Made by a program: the position numbers and the translations under genes. From JBDTGE01 sp050742975 (GTDB lineage: Bacteria; Actinomycetota; Actinomycetes; Mycobacteriales; Jatrophihabitantaceae), in NCBI GenBank assembly GCA_050742975.1, contig JBOGDQ010000080.1, positions 1 to 36,564 of the forward strand: a stretch of DNA of 36,564 bases, written 5' to 3'. Position 1 is the stretch's first letter. Every line of letters begins with the position of its first letter. Shown piece after piece: positions 1 to 9,848 of this stretch. The notes beneath the pieces were generated by a model, which did no database searches, was not told where the DNA came from, and was given only the letters and a program-made list of their open reading frames with translations.

Positions 1-927
1 GCCGCCGCCTCCGCCGCCGCCTCCGCCGCCTCCGCCTTGGCTGGCAAGCGCACGCTGCCGGGCCCGCTCGCGCGCAGCCGCAGCGGCGGCCTCGCGCTCG
101 CGCTTGAGCTCGGCCTGGCGGCGCAGCTCGGCCAGCCGGGCCTGCTCCCGGACGTACGCGTTGTACCTGGCCCGCTGGCCGGTAAGGGTCAGCAACTGAT
201 TGCGGGCGGCGTCGAGGCGCACCTGGGTCGCGGCCTGGGTGGCTTGCGCCTGCTGGGTCCGCACCTTGGTCTGGGCGAACAGCGTCTCGGCCTGCTGCTT
301 GGCCTGCGCCGCCGCATTGGTCGCGGCCGTCCTGGCCTGCACCGCCCGGCGCGCCGCCGCGTCCGCGTTGGACTTGGTGACGGTCGCGCGCTGCAGGGTG
401 CCGATCGCGCTGATCTGGTGCTGGGACTGGTACTGCTCCAAAGCGCCCTGCTGCAGCAGCACATTCGGGTCACCTGCGGTCAGCAGCGTGCCGGTCGTGC
501 CGCCGACGCCGCCGCTCATGTAGGACGCCTGCGCGTAGGCGATGAACTCCTGCTGGGCGGCCTCGACGCCCTTCTGCGCGGCCGCGGCGTTCTTGCTCGT
601 GACCTCAGCGGCGGTCTCGGCCTCCTGCAGCTTCTGCACAGCGAACGAATACTTCTGCTCGGCCATCTCGGCCTGGGCCCGCATCTGGACGACCTGGGTC
701 TGCAAGGCGGCGACCTGGGCGCTGAGGTTGCCGACCTCGGTGGCCAGCTGGGACTTCTGCGCGGCCGCGGCGTGCAGCTGCGCGTCGGTCGGGTTGGGCG
801 GCGGCGCGGCGTGCGGGGCGGCGTGCGCGGCCGGCGACGGCATGACGAGCAATGCGGCGACGGTGGCGAGTGTGGCCAGTGCTGCCACGGCTCGGGGACG
901 AACACGTCCCAGGCGACTCACGTGCAC
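1..927 (-). CDS. Secreted coiled-coil NlpC/P60-type cell-wall hydrolase, N-terminal part (cut by window edge)
   Basis: The minus-strand frame stays open from a GTG at 927 (or 921) to base 1, giving 309 codons; the rest lies outside the window. Residues 1 to about 40 form a signal peptide: Arg-rich start, a hydrophobic stretch ending LLVMPSPAAHA, then a Pro/Ala-rich segment. Two long Ala/Gln/Glu-rich coiled coils follow, separated by a conserved-looking hinge (YAQASYMSGGVGGTTGTLL, then LTAGDPNVLLQQG). The visible end is a basic helix and a run of glycines. This architecture is known from actinobacterial RipA-like and other C40 peptidoglycan endopeptidases, whose catalytic NlpC/P60 domain follows such a linker; that domain is not visible, so the enzyme call is inference. 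An AGAGAGAG tract 8-14 bases upstream may serve as ribosome binding site. Likely role: peptidoglycan cleavage outside the membrane, with the coiled coil as regulator. Confidence 0.72.
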   Translation of the reverse strand, partial: MHVSRLGRVRPRAVAALATLATVAALLVMPSPAAHAAPHAAPPPNPTDAQLHAAAAQKSQLATEVGNLSAQVAALQTQVVQMRAQAEMAEQKYSFAVQKLQEAETAAEVTSKNAAAAQKGVEAAQQEFIAYAQASYMSGGVGGTTGTLLTAGDPNVLLQQGALEQYQSQHQISAIGTLQRATVTKSNADAAARRAVQARTAATNAAAQAKQQAETLFAQTKVRTQQAQATQAATQVRLDAARNQLLTLTGQRARYNAYVREQARLAELRRQAELKREREAAAAAARERARQRALASQGGGGGGGGGGGG

Positions 928-1050
928 GGCAACGGCTCTCTCTCTGGCGGCCCCCGAAATCGTCTTCTCGGAGCACAGAGTGCCATTCCTGTCCCACTTG
1001 CGCCAGGCACCACTCCAGAACCACAGGCAACAGATGGAACAAACCGGACA

Positions 1051-2100
1051 TCAACCGGACGGGACCGACTCCATCTCGGCGTCCGGTACAGCGCTCGCCT
1101 CGGCCCGGCCGGCCGGCCGCCGCTGCTTGAGGGACACCCACCACTGCTCCCACTTGTTGAGCAGCAGGTGCGCCGCACCGGCGTAGAGCAATCCGAAGAT
1201 CAGGTCGATCACGTAATGCTCGCCGGTGTAGACGAGCGTCAACGCCATGCCGAGCGGGTACAGGGCGAGCAGGTACCGCCGGCGCGAGGAGACGCGATCT
1301 GCCACGAACAGCGCGGCGAGGGCGGCAAAGGCCAGGTGCAGGGACGGCATCGCCGCCACCGGGTTCGCTCCGCCGTTCTGCCCGGCTTCCAGCAGGCGGT
1401 TGGCGAAGCCCGCGTGCAGGTACTCCCAACCGCGGGCGGACAGTCGGGTCACGTGGCCGATGTCCCCGTCCTCGGAGGCGAGCCAGGGCGGTGCCTCGGG
1501 GAACAGGATGTAGGTGGCCAGCCCGGCGAAGGACAGCAGGATGACCCGGCTGATGTAGCGCAGCCACACCTTGCGGTTGCGCATCCAGAAGATTGCGGCC
1601 AGCACCGGCGTGACGACGAAGTGCGAGGTGTAGATCAAGGTCGCGAGGGCGTCGTACCAGTGCACGCTCGACGGGTCGTAGAAGTGCTGCTGCAGCCAGA
1701 TCGTCGGGATGTGGCCGTCGAACAGCCAGCTCTCGGCGTGCGCGATGTCGCTCTCGTGCAGCGGCATGCCCACCGTGTCCGCGAACGCGCGCGAGCGGTC
1801 GTACGTCATCAGCACGAGGGTGAACGGCAGCCAGTCGACGGCGACGAGTATCAGCCGGCGCCAGCCCCGGCCGAGACACCAGATGCCCAGCCCGACGACG
1901 ATGATGTAGGACAGGGCCTCGCGGCCGGTCGGCACGCCCTCGGTGATGACCATGTTGGCGATGCCGAGGAAGTAGACCGTCGCGCAGGCGAATCGGATCC
2001 GGCGCCAGCCGATCGCGTGGATCACCCGCATGATCGACTCGTAACCGGCAACGGCCGGGCGGATGACCGTCGGCGCGGTACGTGCAGGGCGCACGCCCAC
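1051..2100 (-). CDS. PAP2-superfamily integral membrane phosphatase
   Basis: A 349-residue protein with about six hydrophobic segments and the C-terminal two-thirds of the PAP2 phosphatase signature: PSLHLAF (Ser and His of the second motif), then VYTGEHYVIDLIFG (third motif, catalytic His and Asp). These residues are the phosphohistidine/acid pair of PAP2 enzymes, which dephosphorylate lipid phosphates or, in the related inositol-phosphorylceramide-synthase-like branch, transfer head groups. The substrate cannot be told from sequence. I chose the GTG at 2100 because GGAGGAG lies 6 bases upstream; an ATG at 2184 would put the start close to the aconitase control region and has no such site. 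The C-terminal tail (residues about 325-349) is hydrophilic and acidic. The gene is divergent from acnA. Confidence 0.8.
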   Translation of the reverse strand: MGVRPARTAPTVIRPAVAGYESIMRVIHAIGWRRIRFACATVYFLGIANMVITEGVPTGREALSYIIVVGLGIWCLGRGWRRLILVAVDWLPFTLVLMTYDRSRAFADTVGMPLHESDIAHAESWLFDGHIPTIWLQQHFYDPSSVHWYDALATLIYTSHFVVTPVLAAIFWMRNRKVWLRYISRVILLSFAGLATYILFPEAPPWLASEDGDIGHVTRLSARGWEYLHAGFANRLLEAGQNGGANPVAAMPSLHLAFAALAALFVADRVSSRRRYLLALYPLGMALTLVYTGEHYVIDLIFGLLYAGAAHLLLNKWEQWWVSLKQRRPAGRAEASAVPDAEMESVPSG

Positions 2101-2192
2101 GCTCAACTCCTCCGCCACGCTAGGCAGACTATCGGGGCCATGCTGTGAGCAACTGCAGGTGGTGGCCATCGAGAGGCGGATCACCGGTGGTA

Positions 2193-2206
2193 TCTTGACG
2201 TCAAGA
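2193..2206. promoter_or_regulatory. Perfect 14-bp palindrome in the acnA promoter region (candidate operator)
   Basis: TCTTGACGTCAAGA is a perfect inverted repeat without spacer, 36 bases before the acnA start. It overlaps TATCTT (2191-2196), which could be a -10 hexamer, so a bound dimer would block RNA polymerase. Repression of aconitase by a TetR-type protein (AcnR) is known in Corynebacterium, but I do not claim this palindrome is an AcnR site. The candidate regulator is not in the window. Confidence 0.5.
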
Positions 2207-2241
2207 CACTTTTGCGAATGCCGTAGTTAAGGAGTCTGGAC

Positions 2242-5010
<2,769 letters not shown>

Positions 5011-5098
5011 GTCCGACGGGCTACGGCAATACGGACACACCAAGTAAGAACAGGTCACGAGTTGGTTACAGGCCGACAGCACGACCGTGAACGTGGGA

Positions 5099-5117
5099 TA
5101 TGTTCGCGCTCGGAACA
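5099..5117 (+). promoter_or_regulatory. Candidate promoter -10 and TGTTC-N7-GAACA operator for the sugar-transport operon
   Basis: Upstream of the xylF-like gene an inverted repeat TGTTC-GCGCTCG-GAACA (5101-5117) overlaps a TATGTT hexamer (5099-5104). No good -35 is visible. The position, 51 bases before the start codon, suits a repressor site. The ROK-family protein encoded at the end of this operon (8649-9836) is the obvious candidate ligand; this is inference. Confidence 0.35.
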
Positions 5118-5167
5118 ATCATTGGGTGGCCGACCTGCCGGCCGCACCACGAGGAAAGGCGTCCTGC

Positions 5168-6319
5168 ATGCGCAAGACCACAGTCACCATTGCCGCGATC
5201 GGGGTCGCTGCGGCATGCGTCCTGTCCGGCTGCAGCTCGAGCGGCGGCAAGAAGACCACCACGAACAACACAGGTACCAACACCGGTAGCAACACTGCCC
5301 CGACGACCGCCTCGACCTCGAACAAGACCGAGGTCGGCGTCATCCTGCCGGACACGACGTCCTCGACCCGGTACACCGAGTTCGACGCCCCCCTGCTGAC
5401 CAAGGCCTTCAAGGATGCCGGCATCAAGGCCGACATCCAGAACGCCGGCGGCAGCACGTCGAAGTACGCCTCGATCGCGCAGAGCATGCTCGGTGAGGGC
5501 GTGAAGGTGCTCATCATCGACTCGATCGACCCGACCTCGGGTGCCGCGGTGGAGGCCCAGGCCAAGACCGCCGGCGTGAAGGTCATCGACTACGACCGCG
5601 TAAACCTCGGTGGCAGCGCGGACTTCTACGTGTCCTTCGACAACGAGAAGATCGGCGAGTTGCAGGGCCAGGGCCTGATCAGCTGCCTGAAGGCGGCCAA
5701 CGCCCCGAACCCGGCCCAGGTCATCGAGATGGACGGCGGCACCGACGTCGACAACAACGCGGTGCTGTTCAAGCAGGGCGCCCAGAAGGTGCTCAAAGCC
5801 GACTCGGGCATCAAGGTCGTGTCCGACAGCGTCGTCAAGGGCTGGGACGTCAGCCTGGCCGCTCCCGCGTTCTCGCAGGCGCTGACCGCCAACGGCGGGA
5901 AGGTCGACGGCGTCTACGCCGCCAACGACGACATCGCCAACGCGGTGATCGGCGTGCTCAAGAGCAAGGGGCTGGCCGGCAAGGTCATGCTGACCGGGCA
6001 GGACGCCGGCGTCGAGGGCCTGCAGAACATCCTGCGCGGCGACCAGTGCATGACGATCTACAAGTCCTACGCGCAGGAAGCGGCGGCGGCCTCGAAGCTG
6101 GCCATCGCGCTGGTCAAGGGCCAGGACCCGACGACGGCCGGCGTCACGCTGACCGACTTCAAGGATCCGAAGGGCAAGCGCACCCTGAAGGCGTTCCTGC
6201 TGCCCGCCCAGATCGTCACCAAGAGCAACGTCAAGGTGGTCGTCGATTCGGGCCAGGTCACCAAGGCGGCTCTGTGCAGCGGTCTCACGGCCCAGTGCGC
6301 CTCGGCCGGAATCAAGTAA
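5168..6319 (+). CDS. D-xylose-type sugar ABC transporter, substrate-binding lipoprotein
   Basis: A 383-residue periplasmic-binding-protein-like lipoprotein. The start ATG at 5168 follows GAGGAAAGG. The signal peptide ends in the lipobox LSGC with Cys22 as lipidation site, followed by a Ser/Gly/Lys/Thr/Asn-rich linker to about residue 55. The fold matches the type I sugar-binding family: EVGVILPDT at the start, then DYDRVNLGGSADFYVSFDNE, which closely resembles the XylF subgroup, and DGVYAANDDIANAVIG and LTGQDAGVEGLQNI later. Four or more cysteines in the second half (GDQCMT, LCSGLTAQCAS) may form disulfides outside the cell. A longer open frame begins at 5087 but lacks signal-peptide logic. 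The gene leads an operon with an ATPase and a permease. Xylose is the likeliest ligand by resemblance, but related aldoses are possible. Confidence 0.88.
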   Translation: MRKTTVTIAAIGVAAACVLSGCSSSGGKKTTTNNTGTNTGSNTAPTTASTSNKTEVGVILPDTTSSTRYTEFDAPLLTKAFKDAGIKADIQNAGGSTSKYASIAQSMLGEGVKVLIIDSIDPTSGAAVEAQAKTAGVKVIDYDRVNLGGSADFYVSFDNEKIGELQGQGLISCLKAANAPNPAQVIEMDGGTDVDNNAVLFKQGAQKVLKADSGIKVVSDSVVKGWDVSLAAPAFSQALTANGGKVDGVYAANDDIANAVIGVLKSKGLAGKVMLTGQDAGVEGLQNILRGDQCMTIYKSYAQEAAAASKLAIALVKGQDPTTAGVTLTDFKDPKGKRTLKAFLLPAQIVTKSNVKVVVDSGQVTKAALCSGLTAQCASAGIK

Positions 6320-6342
6320 TCCGGCGCGCCTACGCGGCCTGA

Positions 6343-6377
6343 GGTGGTGGGCGGACCGATATGGTGCGCCCACCACC
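6343..6377. promoter_or_regulatory. Intercistronic hairpin between binding protein and ATPase genes
   Basis: GGTGGTGGGCG (6343-6353) and CGCCCACCACC (6367-6377) are perfect 11-bp complements with a 13-base loop. There is no following T-run, so full termination is not expected. Such stems after the binding-protein gene are known to stabilise upstream mRNA or attenuate read-through, giving an excess of binding protein over membrane subunits; that role is inferred here. Confidence 0.6.
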
Positions 6378-6406
6378 CGTGCGACCAGCGCAGAAGGAGG
6401 AGCACT

Positions 6407-7183
6407 ATGCCCGAGCCGATCCTCGAGATCAAAGGCCTGAACAAGAGCTTCGGACCCATTCACGTCCTTCACGACATCGACCTGACCGTGCACCCGGGCG
6501 AGGTGACGGCGCTGGTCGGTGACAACGGTGCCGGCAAGTCGACCTTGGTCAAGTGCATCGCCGGCATCAACAGCATCGACAGCGGCGAGGTGTTCTTCGA
6601 CGGCAAGCCGGTCAACCTGCACGATCCCAGGGTGGCCGCCGCCCTCGGGATCGAGTTCGTCTACCAGGACCTGGCGCTGGCCGACAACCTGGACATCACC
6701 CAGAACATGTTCCTGGGCAGGGAGATCCGCCGGTTCGGGTTCCTCGCCGACGGTCAGATGGAGCGCAAGGCGCGCGAGGTACTGGCCAGCCTGTCGGTCC
6801 GCACCGTCTCCTCGGTGCGCCAGGTGGTCGCGAGCCTGTCCGGTGGTCAGCGGCAGACGGTGGCCATCGCCAAGGCCGTCCTCTGGAACAGTCGCGTGGT
6901 GTTCCTCGACGAGCCGACCGCGGCACTCGGGGTGGCGCAGACCAGGCAGGTACTGGACCTGGTCCGCCGGCTGGCCGACCAGGGCCTGGGCGTCGTGCTC
7001 ATCTCGCACAACATGAACGACGTCATGGAGGTCGCGGATCGCGTTGCGGTGCTCTACCTCGGCCGGATTGCCGCGGAGGTGTTCGCGAAGGACAGCAGCA
7101 CCACCCAGATCGTCGAACTCATCACTGCCGGCCGCAGCGGCGAGATAGGCCTGGCCCGTGCGACAGCGAACCAGGACATCTGA
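6407..7183 (+). CDS. Sugar ABC transporter, single-domain ATP-binding protein
   Basis: A 258-residue ABC ATPase starting at the ATG at 6407, with AAGGAGG 6-12 bases upstream. Walker A is GDNGAGKST (residues 38-46), the signature is LSGGQRQ, Walker B is VVFLDEPTAAL, and the switch histidine is in ISHNMND. Classical XylG, RbsA and AraG proteins are about 500 residues with two fused ATPase halves; this one has a single half and presumably acts as a homodimer, as in the FrcA-type actinobacterial systems. It powers the import pathway formed with the lipoprotein before it and the permease after it; its TGA is one base from the permease ATG. Confidence 0.93.
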   Translation: MPEPILEIKGLNKSFGPIHVLHDIDLTVHPGEVTALVGDNGAGKSTLVKCIAGINSIDSGEVFFDGKPVNLHDPRVAAALGIEFVYQDLALADNLDITQNMFLGREIRRFGFLADGQMERKAREVLASLSVRTVSSVRQVVASLSGGQRQTVAIAKAVLWNSRVVFLDEPTAALGVAQTRQVLDLVRRLADQGLGVVLISHNMNDVMEVADRVAVLYLGRIAAEVFAKDSSTTQIVELITAGRSGEIGLARATANQDI

Positions 7184-7184
7184 C

Positions 7185-8615
7185 ATGAGCCAGACACCGG
7201 ACCTGACCAAGAACACCGCGACGGACGACTCGGCCGGCCCGTCCGGCGGCTTCTCGCTGGACGTGGACCGCCGCACGATCGGCCGCGGCCTGCGCTCGTA
7301 CGTGGACCGCATCCGCTCCGGCGAGCCGGGCGCCCTGCCCTCGATCCTTGGCCTGATCGTGCTCGCATTCATCTTCAGCCAGGTGAGCGGGCGCTTCCTG
7401 AGCAAGGCAAACATCGGCAACCTGCCGGGCCAGGGCGCTTATATCGCGGTCATCGCGCTCGGCCTGGTCTTCGTGCTGCTGCTGGGCGAGATCGATCTGT
7501 CCGCCGGCACCACGGGTGGTATCTGTGCCGGCTTCGCGGCGCAGGCGGTCACCTCGCACAACCTGCACAAGGGCATCCCCGGCCTGCTGTACTGGTCGCT
7601 GATCGGCGCCATGATCGCCATGCTGCTGTTGGGCGTCTGGCTCAAGGCTTACCTCGGCGCGGCGGTGGTGCTGATAGGCCTGATCGTGGTCTTCACCGGG
7701 CTGGACAAGCACGTCGTCTTCGCGATCATCTTCGCCATCGGGATCGGCGCCGCGGTCGGCATCTTCACCGGCTGGCTGGTCGCCAAGGTCGGCATCCCCA
7801 GCTTCGTCGTCACGCTGGCCCTGTTCCTGGCCTGGCAGGGCGTGCTGCTGTTCGCGCTGAACGGCAACCCGATCAGCGTCAACAATTACTCGTTCTGGTA
7901 CGGCCTCGCGCACAACAACATGTCCCCGACCTGGAGCTGGGTCTTCACCATCGTCGTGGCCGGCGGGTACATCCTGTTCACGCTGGCCAAGTCGCTGCGG
8001 GCCCAGTCCAAGCAGCTGGCCGCCGACACGGTGGGACTGGTGCTTACCCGCGGCGGGATCGTCGCCGTGATCGCCCTGGTGATCACCTACTTCGCCAACC
8101 AGAACCGCAACGCCAACCCGAACTTCAAGATCGAAGGCCTGCCATGGGAGGCCACCATCCCGATCACGATAATGATCGTCTGCTCCATCGCCCTGACCAA
8201 GACCACCTGGGGCCGGCACCTGTTTGCGACGGGCGGCAACGCCGAGGCCGCGCGCCGCGCGGGCATCGACGTCGTGCACATCCGGGTCAGCGCGTTCGTG
8301 GTCTGCTCCTCGCTCGCCGCGATCGGTGGCGTCTTCCTGTCCTCCAGCACCGGCGGCGCGCAGCTCGACCTGGGCGCGGGCAACATCCTGCTGTTCGCAG
8401 TGGCTGCGGCCGTCATCGGCGGCACCTCGCTGTTCGGCGGCCGCGGCAAGCCACGCGACGCGATCATCGGCGCGCTGGTCATCGTGATCATCCCGAACGG
8501 CCTCGGCCTGCGACCGAGCCTGCCGGCGCAGTACCAGAACGTCATCACCGGCCTCGTCCTGCTCATCGCCGCTGCGGTCGATGCGTTGTCGCGCAGGCGA
8601 TCCCGAGCCGGCTGA
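7185..8615 (+). CDS. Sugar ABC transporter permease, XylH/RbsC type
   Basis: A 476-residue polytopic membrane protein of the branched-chain/ribose permease superfamily. Motifs typical of XylH-like permeases are visible: GLVFVLLLGEIDLSAG in the second hydrophobic segment, GGNAEAARRAGIDV on a cytoplasmic loop, and GGTSLFGGRGKPRDAIIGAL near the end. About ten to twelve hydrophobic helices are present. It is longer than E. coli XylH (393 residues): it has a hydrophilic N-terminus of about 55 residues rich in Asp and Ser, and extra helices in the middle (residues about 150-190 and 285-320). The start ATG at 7185 is one base after the ATPase stop, suggesting translational coupling. A longer frame from 7158 would overlap the ATPase gene and is rejected. 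Confidence 0.9.
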   Translation: MSQTPDLTKNTATDDSAGPSGGFSLDVDRRTIGRGLRSYVDRIRSGEPGALPSILGLIVLAFIFSQVSGRFLSKANIGNLPGQGAYIAVIALGLVFVLLLGEIDLSAGTTGGICAGFAAQAVTSHNLHKGIPGLLYWSLIGAMIAMLLLGVWLKAYLGAAVVLIGLIVVFTGLDKHVVFAIIFAIGIGAAVGIFTGWLVAKVGIPSFVVTLALFLAWQGVLLFALNGNPISVNNYSFWYGLAHNNMSPTWSWVFTIVVAGGYILFTLAKSLRAQSKQLAADTVGLVLTRGGIVAVIALVITYFANQNRNANPNFKIEGLPWEATIPITIMIVCSIALTKTTWGRHLFATGGNAEAARRAGIDVVHIRVSAFVVCSSLAAIGGVFLSSSTGGAQLDLGAGNILLFAVAAAVIGGTSLFGGRGKPRDAIIGALVIVIIPNGLGLRPSLPAQYQNVITGLVLLIAAAVDALSRRRSRAG

Positions 8616-8648
8616 GCCCGGTCCAGCACCAAGATCGGACGTGAGCAC

Positions 8649-9836
8649 GTGAGCACCGCCGCTGCTCGCCCGGACGCGATCCGGCGGCACAATCTCGGGT
8701 TGCTGCTCGCGCAGATACACCGCGACGGCGAGTTGTCGCGCGCCCAGCTGACCCAGCGCCTGTCGCTCAGCCGCTCGACGGTCGGTGCTCTCGTGGCCGA
8801 CCTGACCGAGCTCGGGCTGCTGGACGAGCACGTGCCGACCGGCGGTGCCCGGGCCGGCCGGCCGTCGCACCTGGTCGGCCCGCGCCCGGACGGCCCGTAC
8901 GCGATCGCGGTGGACGTGGAGATCACCCACCTGACCACGGCCGCCGTCGGTATCGGCGGTCACGTGCTCGCCCGCGATGTCGCGGTCACCGATCCGAGCC
9001 CCAGCCCGGCGCAACCGATCGCCGAGCTGATCGTCGAAGCCGCTCAGCGGCTGGGCGCCCAGGTCGGGCCCGGGGCCTGGCCGGTCGGCGTCGGGGTGAG
9101 CGTTCCGGGAACCGTCGGGCGCCAGGACGGGCTGGTGGAGTTCGCGCCGAACCTGGGCTGGCGCGATGCGCCGTTCGGCAAGATGCTCATGAGCATGCTG
9201 CCGCCCGACCTGCCGGTCGCGATCGGGAACGACGCGGACGTCGCGGTCGTCGCCGAGCACCTGCGCGGCAGCGGGCGTGGTTGCGACGACCTGGTCTACC
9301 TGATGGGTCGCATCGGAGTCGGCGCGGGAGTGATCGTCAACGGTGCCCCGCTGCGCGGCCGCGACGGGCACGCGGGCGAGGTCGGGCACAACGTCGTGGA
9401 CGCGTCCGGGCCACCCTGCCACTGCGGCAAGCGCGGCTGCGTGGAGACCTACATCGGCGACAAGGCGCTGCTCAAGCTGGCCGGCCGGCGTGGCGAGCCC
9501 ACCGCGGAGACGATTGCCAAGCTCTTCGCGGACGCGGCCGCCGGGGACAAGCGCGTGGCCGACGCGGTGCGGACCGTTGCCCGCGCGCTGGGGCACACCG
9601 TCGCCAGCCTGGTCAACGTGCTGAACCCGGAGCGGGTCATCCTGGGCGGCTCGCTCGCCGGTGTCTACGAGTTCGCACCCGAGGACGTGGCCGCGGCCAT
9701 GGACGAGTACGCGATGAGCATCGCTCACGAGGCCGTCGACATCTGCACGCCCGGGCTGAACGGCGACTCCTCGCTGCTCGGTGCCGCCGAGCTCGCGTTC
9801 ACCCAACTGCTGATCGACCCGGTCTCGCGCCGCTGA
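8649..9836 (+). CDS. ROK-family transcriptional regulator
   Basis: A 395-residue protein with an N-terminal winged helix-turn-helix (residues about 10-65, LTQRLSLSRSTVGALVADL) fused to a ROK sugar-binding/kinase-like domain. The ROK zinc motif is intact: His247 in EVGHNVV and Cys257, Cys259 and Cys264 in CHCGKRGCVE. The sugar-site Asp lies in AIGNDADVAV (about residue 195). The family includes XylR and NagC repressors released by sugar or sugar phosphate. Its place directly behind the xylose-type transporter suggests it controls that operon, perhaps through TGTTC-N7-GAACA at 5101-5117. The GTG start at 8649 has only a weak ribosome site. The gene is convergent with the ABC exporter, 12 bases apart. 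Confidence 0.92.
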   Translation: MSTAAARPDAIRRHNLGLLLAQIHRDGELSRAQLTQRLSLSRSTVGALVADLTELGLLDEHVPTGGARAGRPSHLVGPRPDGPYAIAVDVEITHLTTAAVGIGGHVLARDVAVTDPSPSPAQPIAELIVEAAQRLGAQVGPGAWPVGVGVSVPGTVGRQDGLVEFAPNLGWRDAPFGKMLMSMLPPDLPVAIGNDADVAVVAEHLRGSGRGCDDLVYLMGRIGVGAGVIVNGAPLRGRDGHAGEVGHNVVDASGPPCHCGKRGCVETYIGDKALLKLAGRRGEPTAETIAKLFADAAAGDKRVADAVRTVARALGHTVASLVNVLNPERVILGGSLAGVYEFAPEDVAAAMDEYAMSIAHEAVDICTPGLNGDSSLLGAAELAFTQLLIDPVSRR

Positions 9837-9848
9837 GCGGTCCCGCTG

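Noticed and set aside
1..45. Trinucleotide-type repeat (GCCGCC/TCC) as a satellite or origin
   Set aside because: It encodes the glycine linker of the secreted hydrolase in frame.
928..1050. Cyclic-di-AMP (ydaO-type) riboswitch upstream of the hydrolase gene
   Set aside because: Such riboswitches precede some actinobacterial cell-wall hydrolases, but I could not match the conserved core bases or helices in this 120-base region.
37..2148. A 703-codon plus-strand open frame
   Set aside because: It is antisense to a signal-peptide/coiled-coil gene and a PAP2 gene with clear motifs; its Arg/Gly/Leu-rich translation is the usual shadow of high-GC codon bias.
2191..2229. TTGACG (2195) with TAGTTA (2224) as a standard promoter for acnA
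   Set aside because: The spacer would be 23 bases, too long for a sigma-70 promoter, and the start would fall on the ribosome site.
5066..9806. Two long minus-strand frames (784 and 894 codons) opposite the sugar-transport operon
   Set aside because: Their translations are Asp/His/Arg/Val-rich with no domain, while the plus strand has recognisable transporter motifs throughout.
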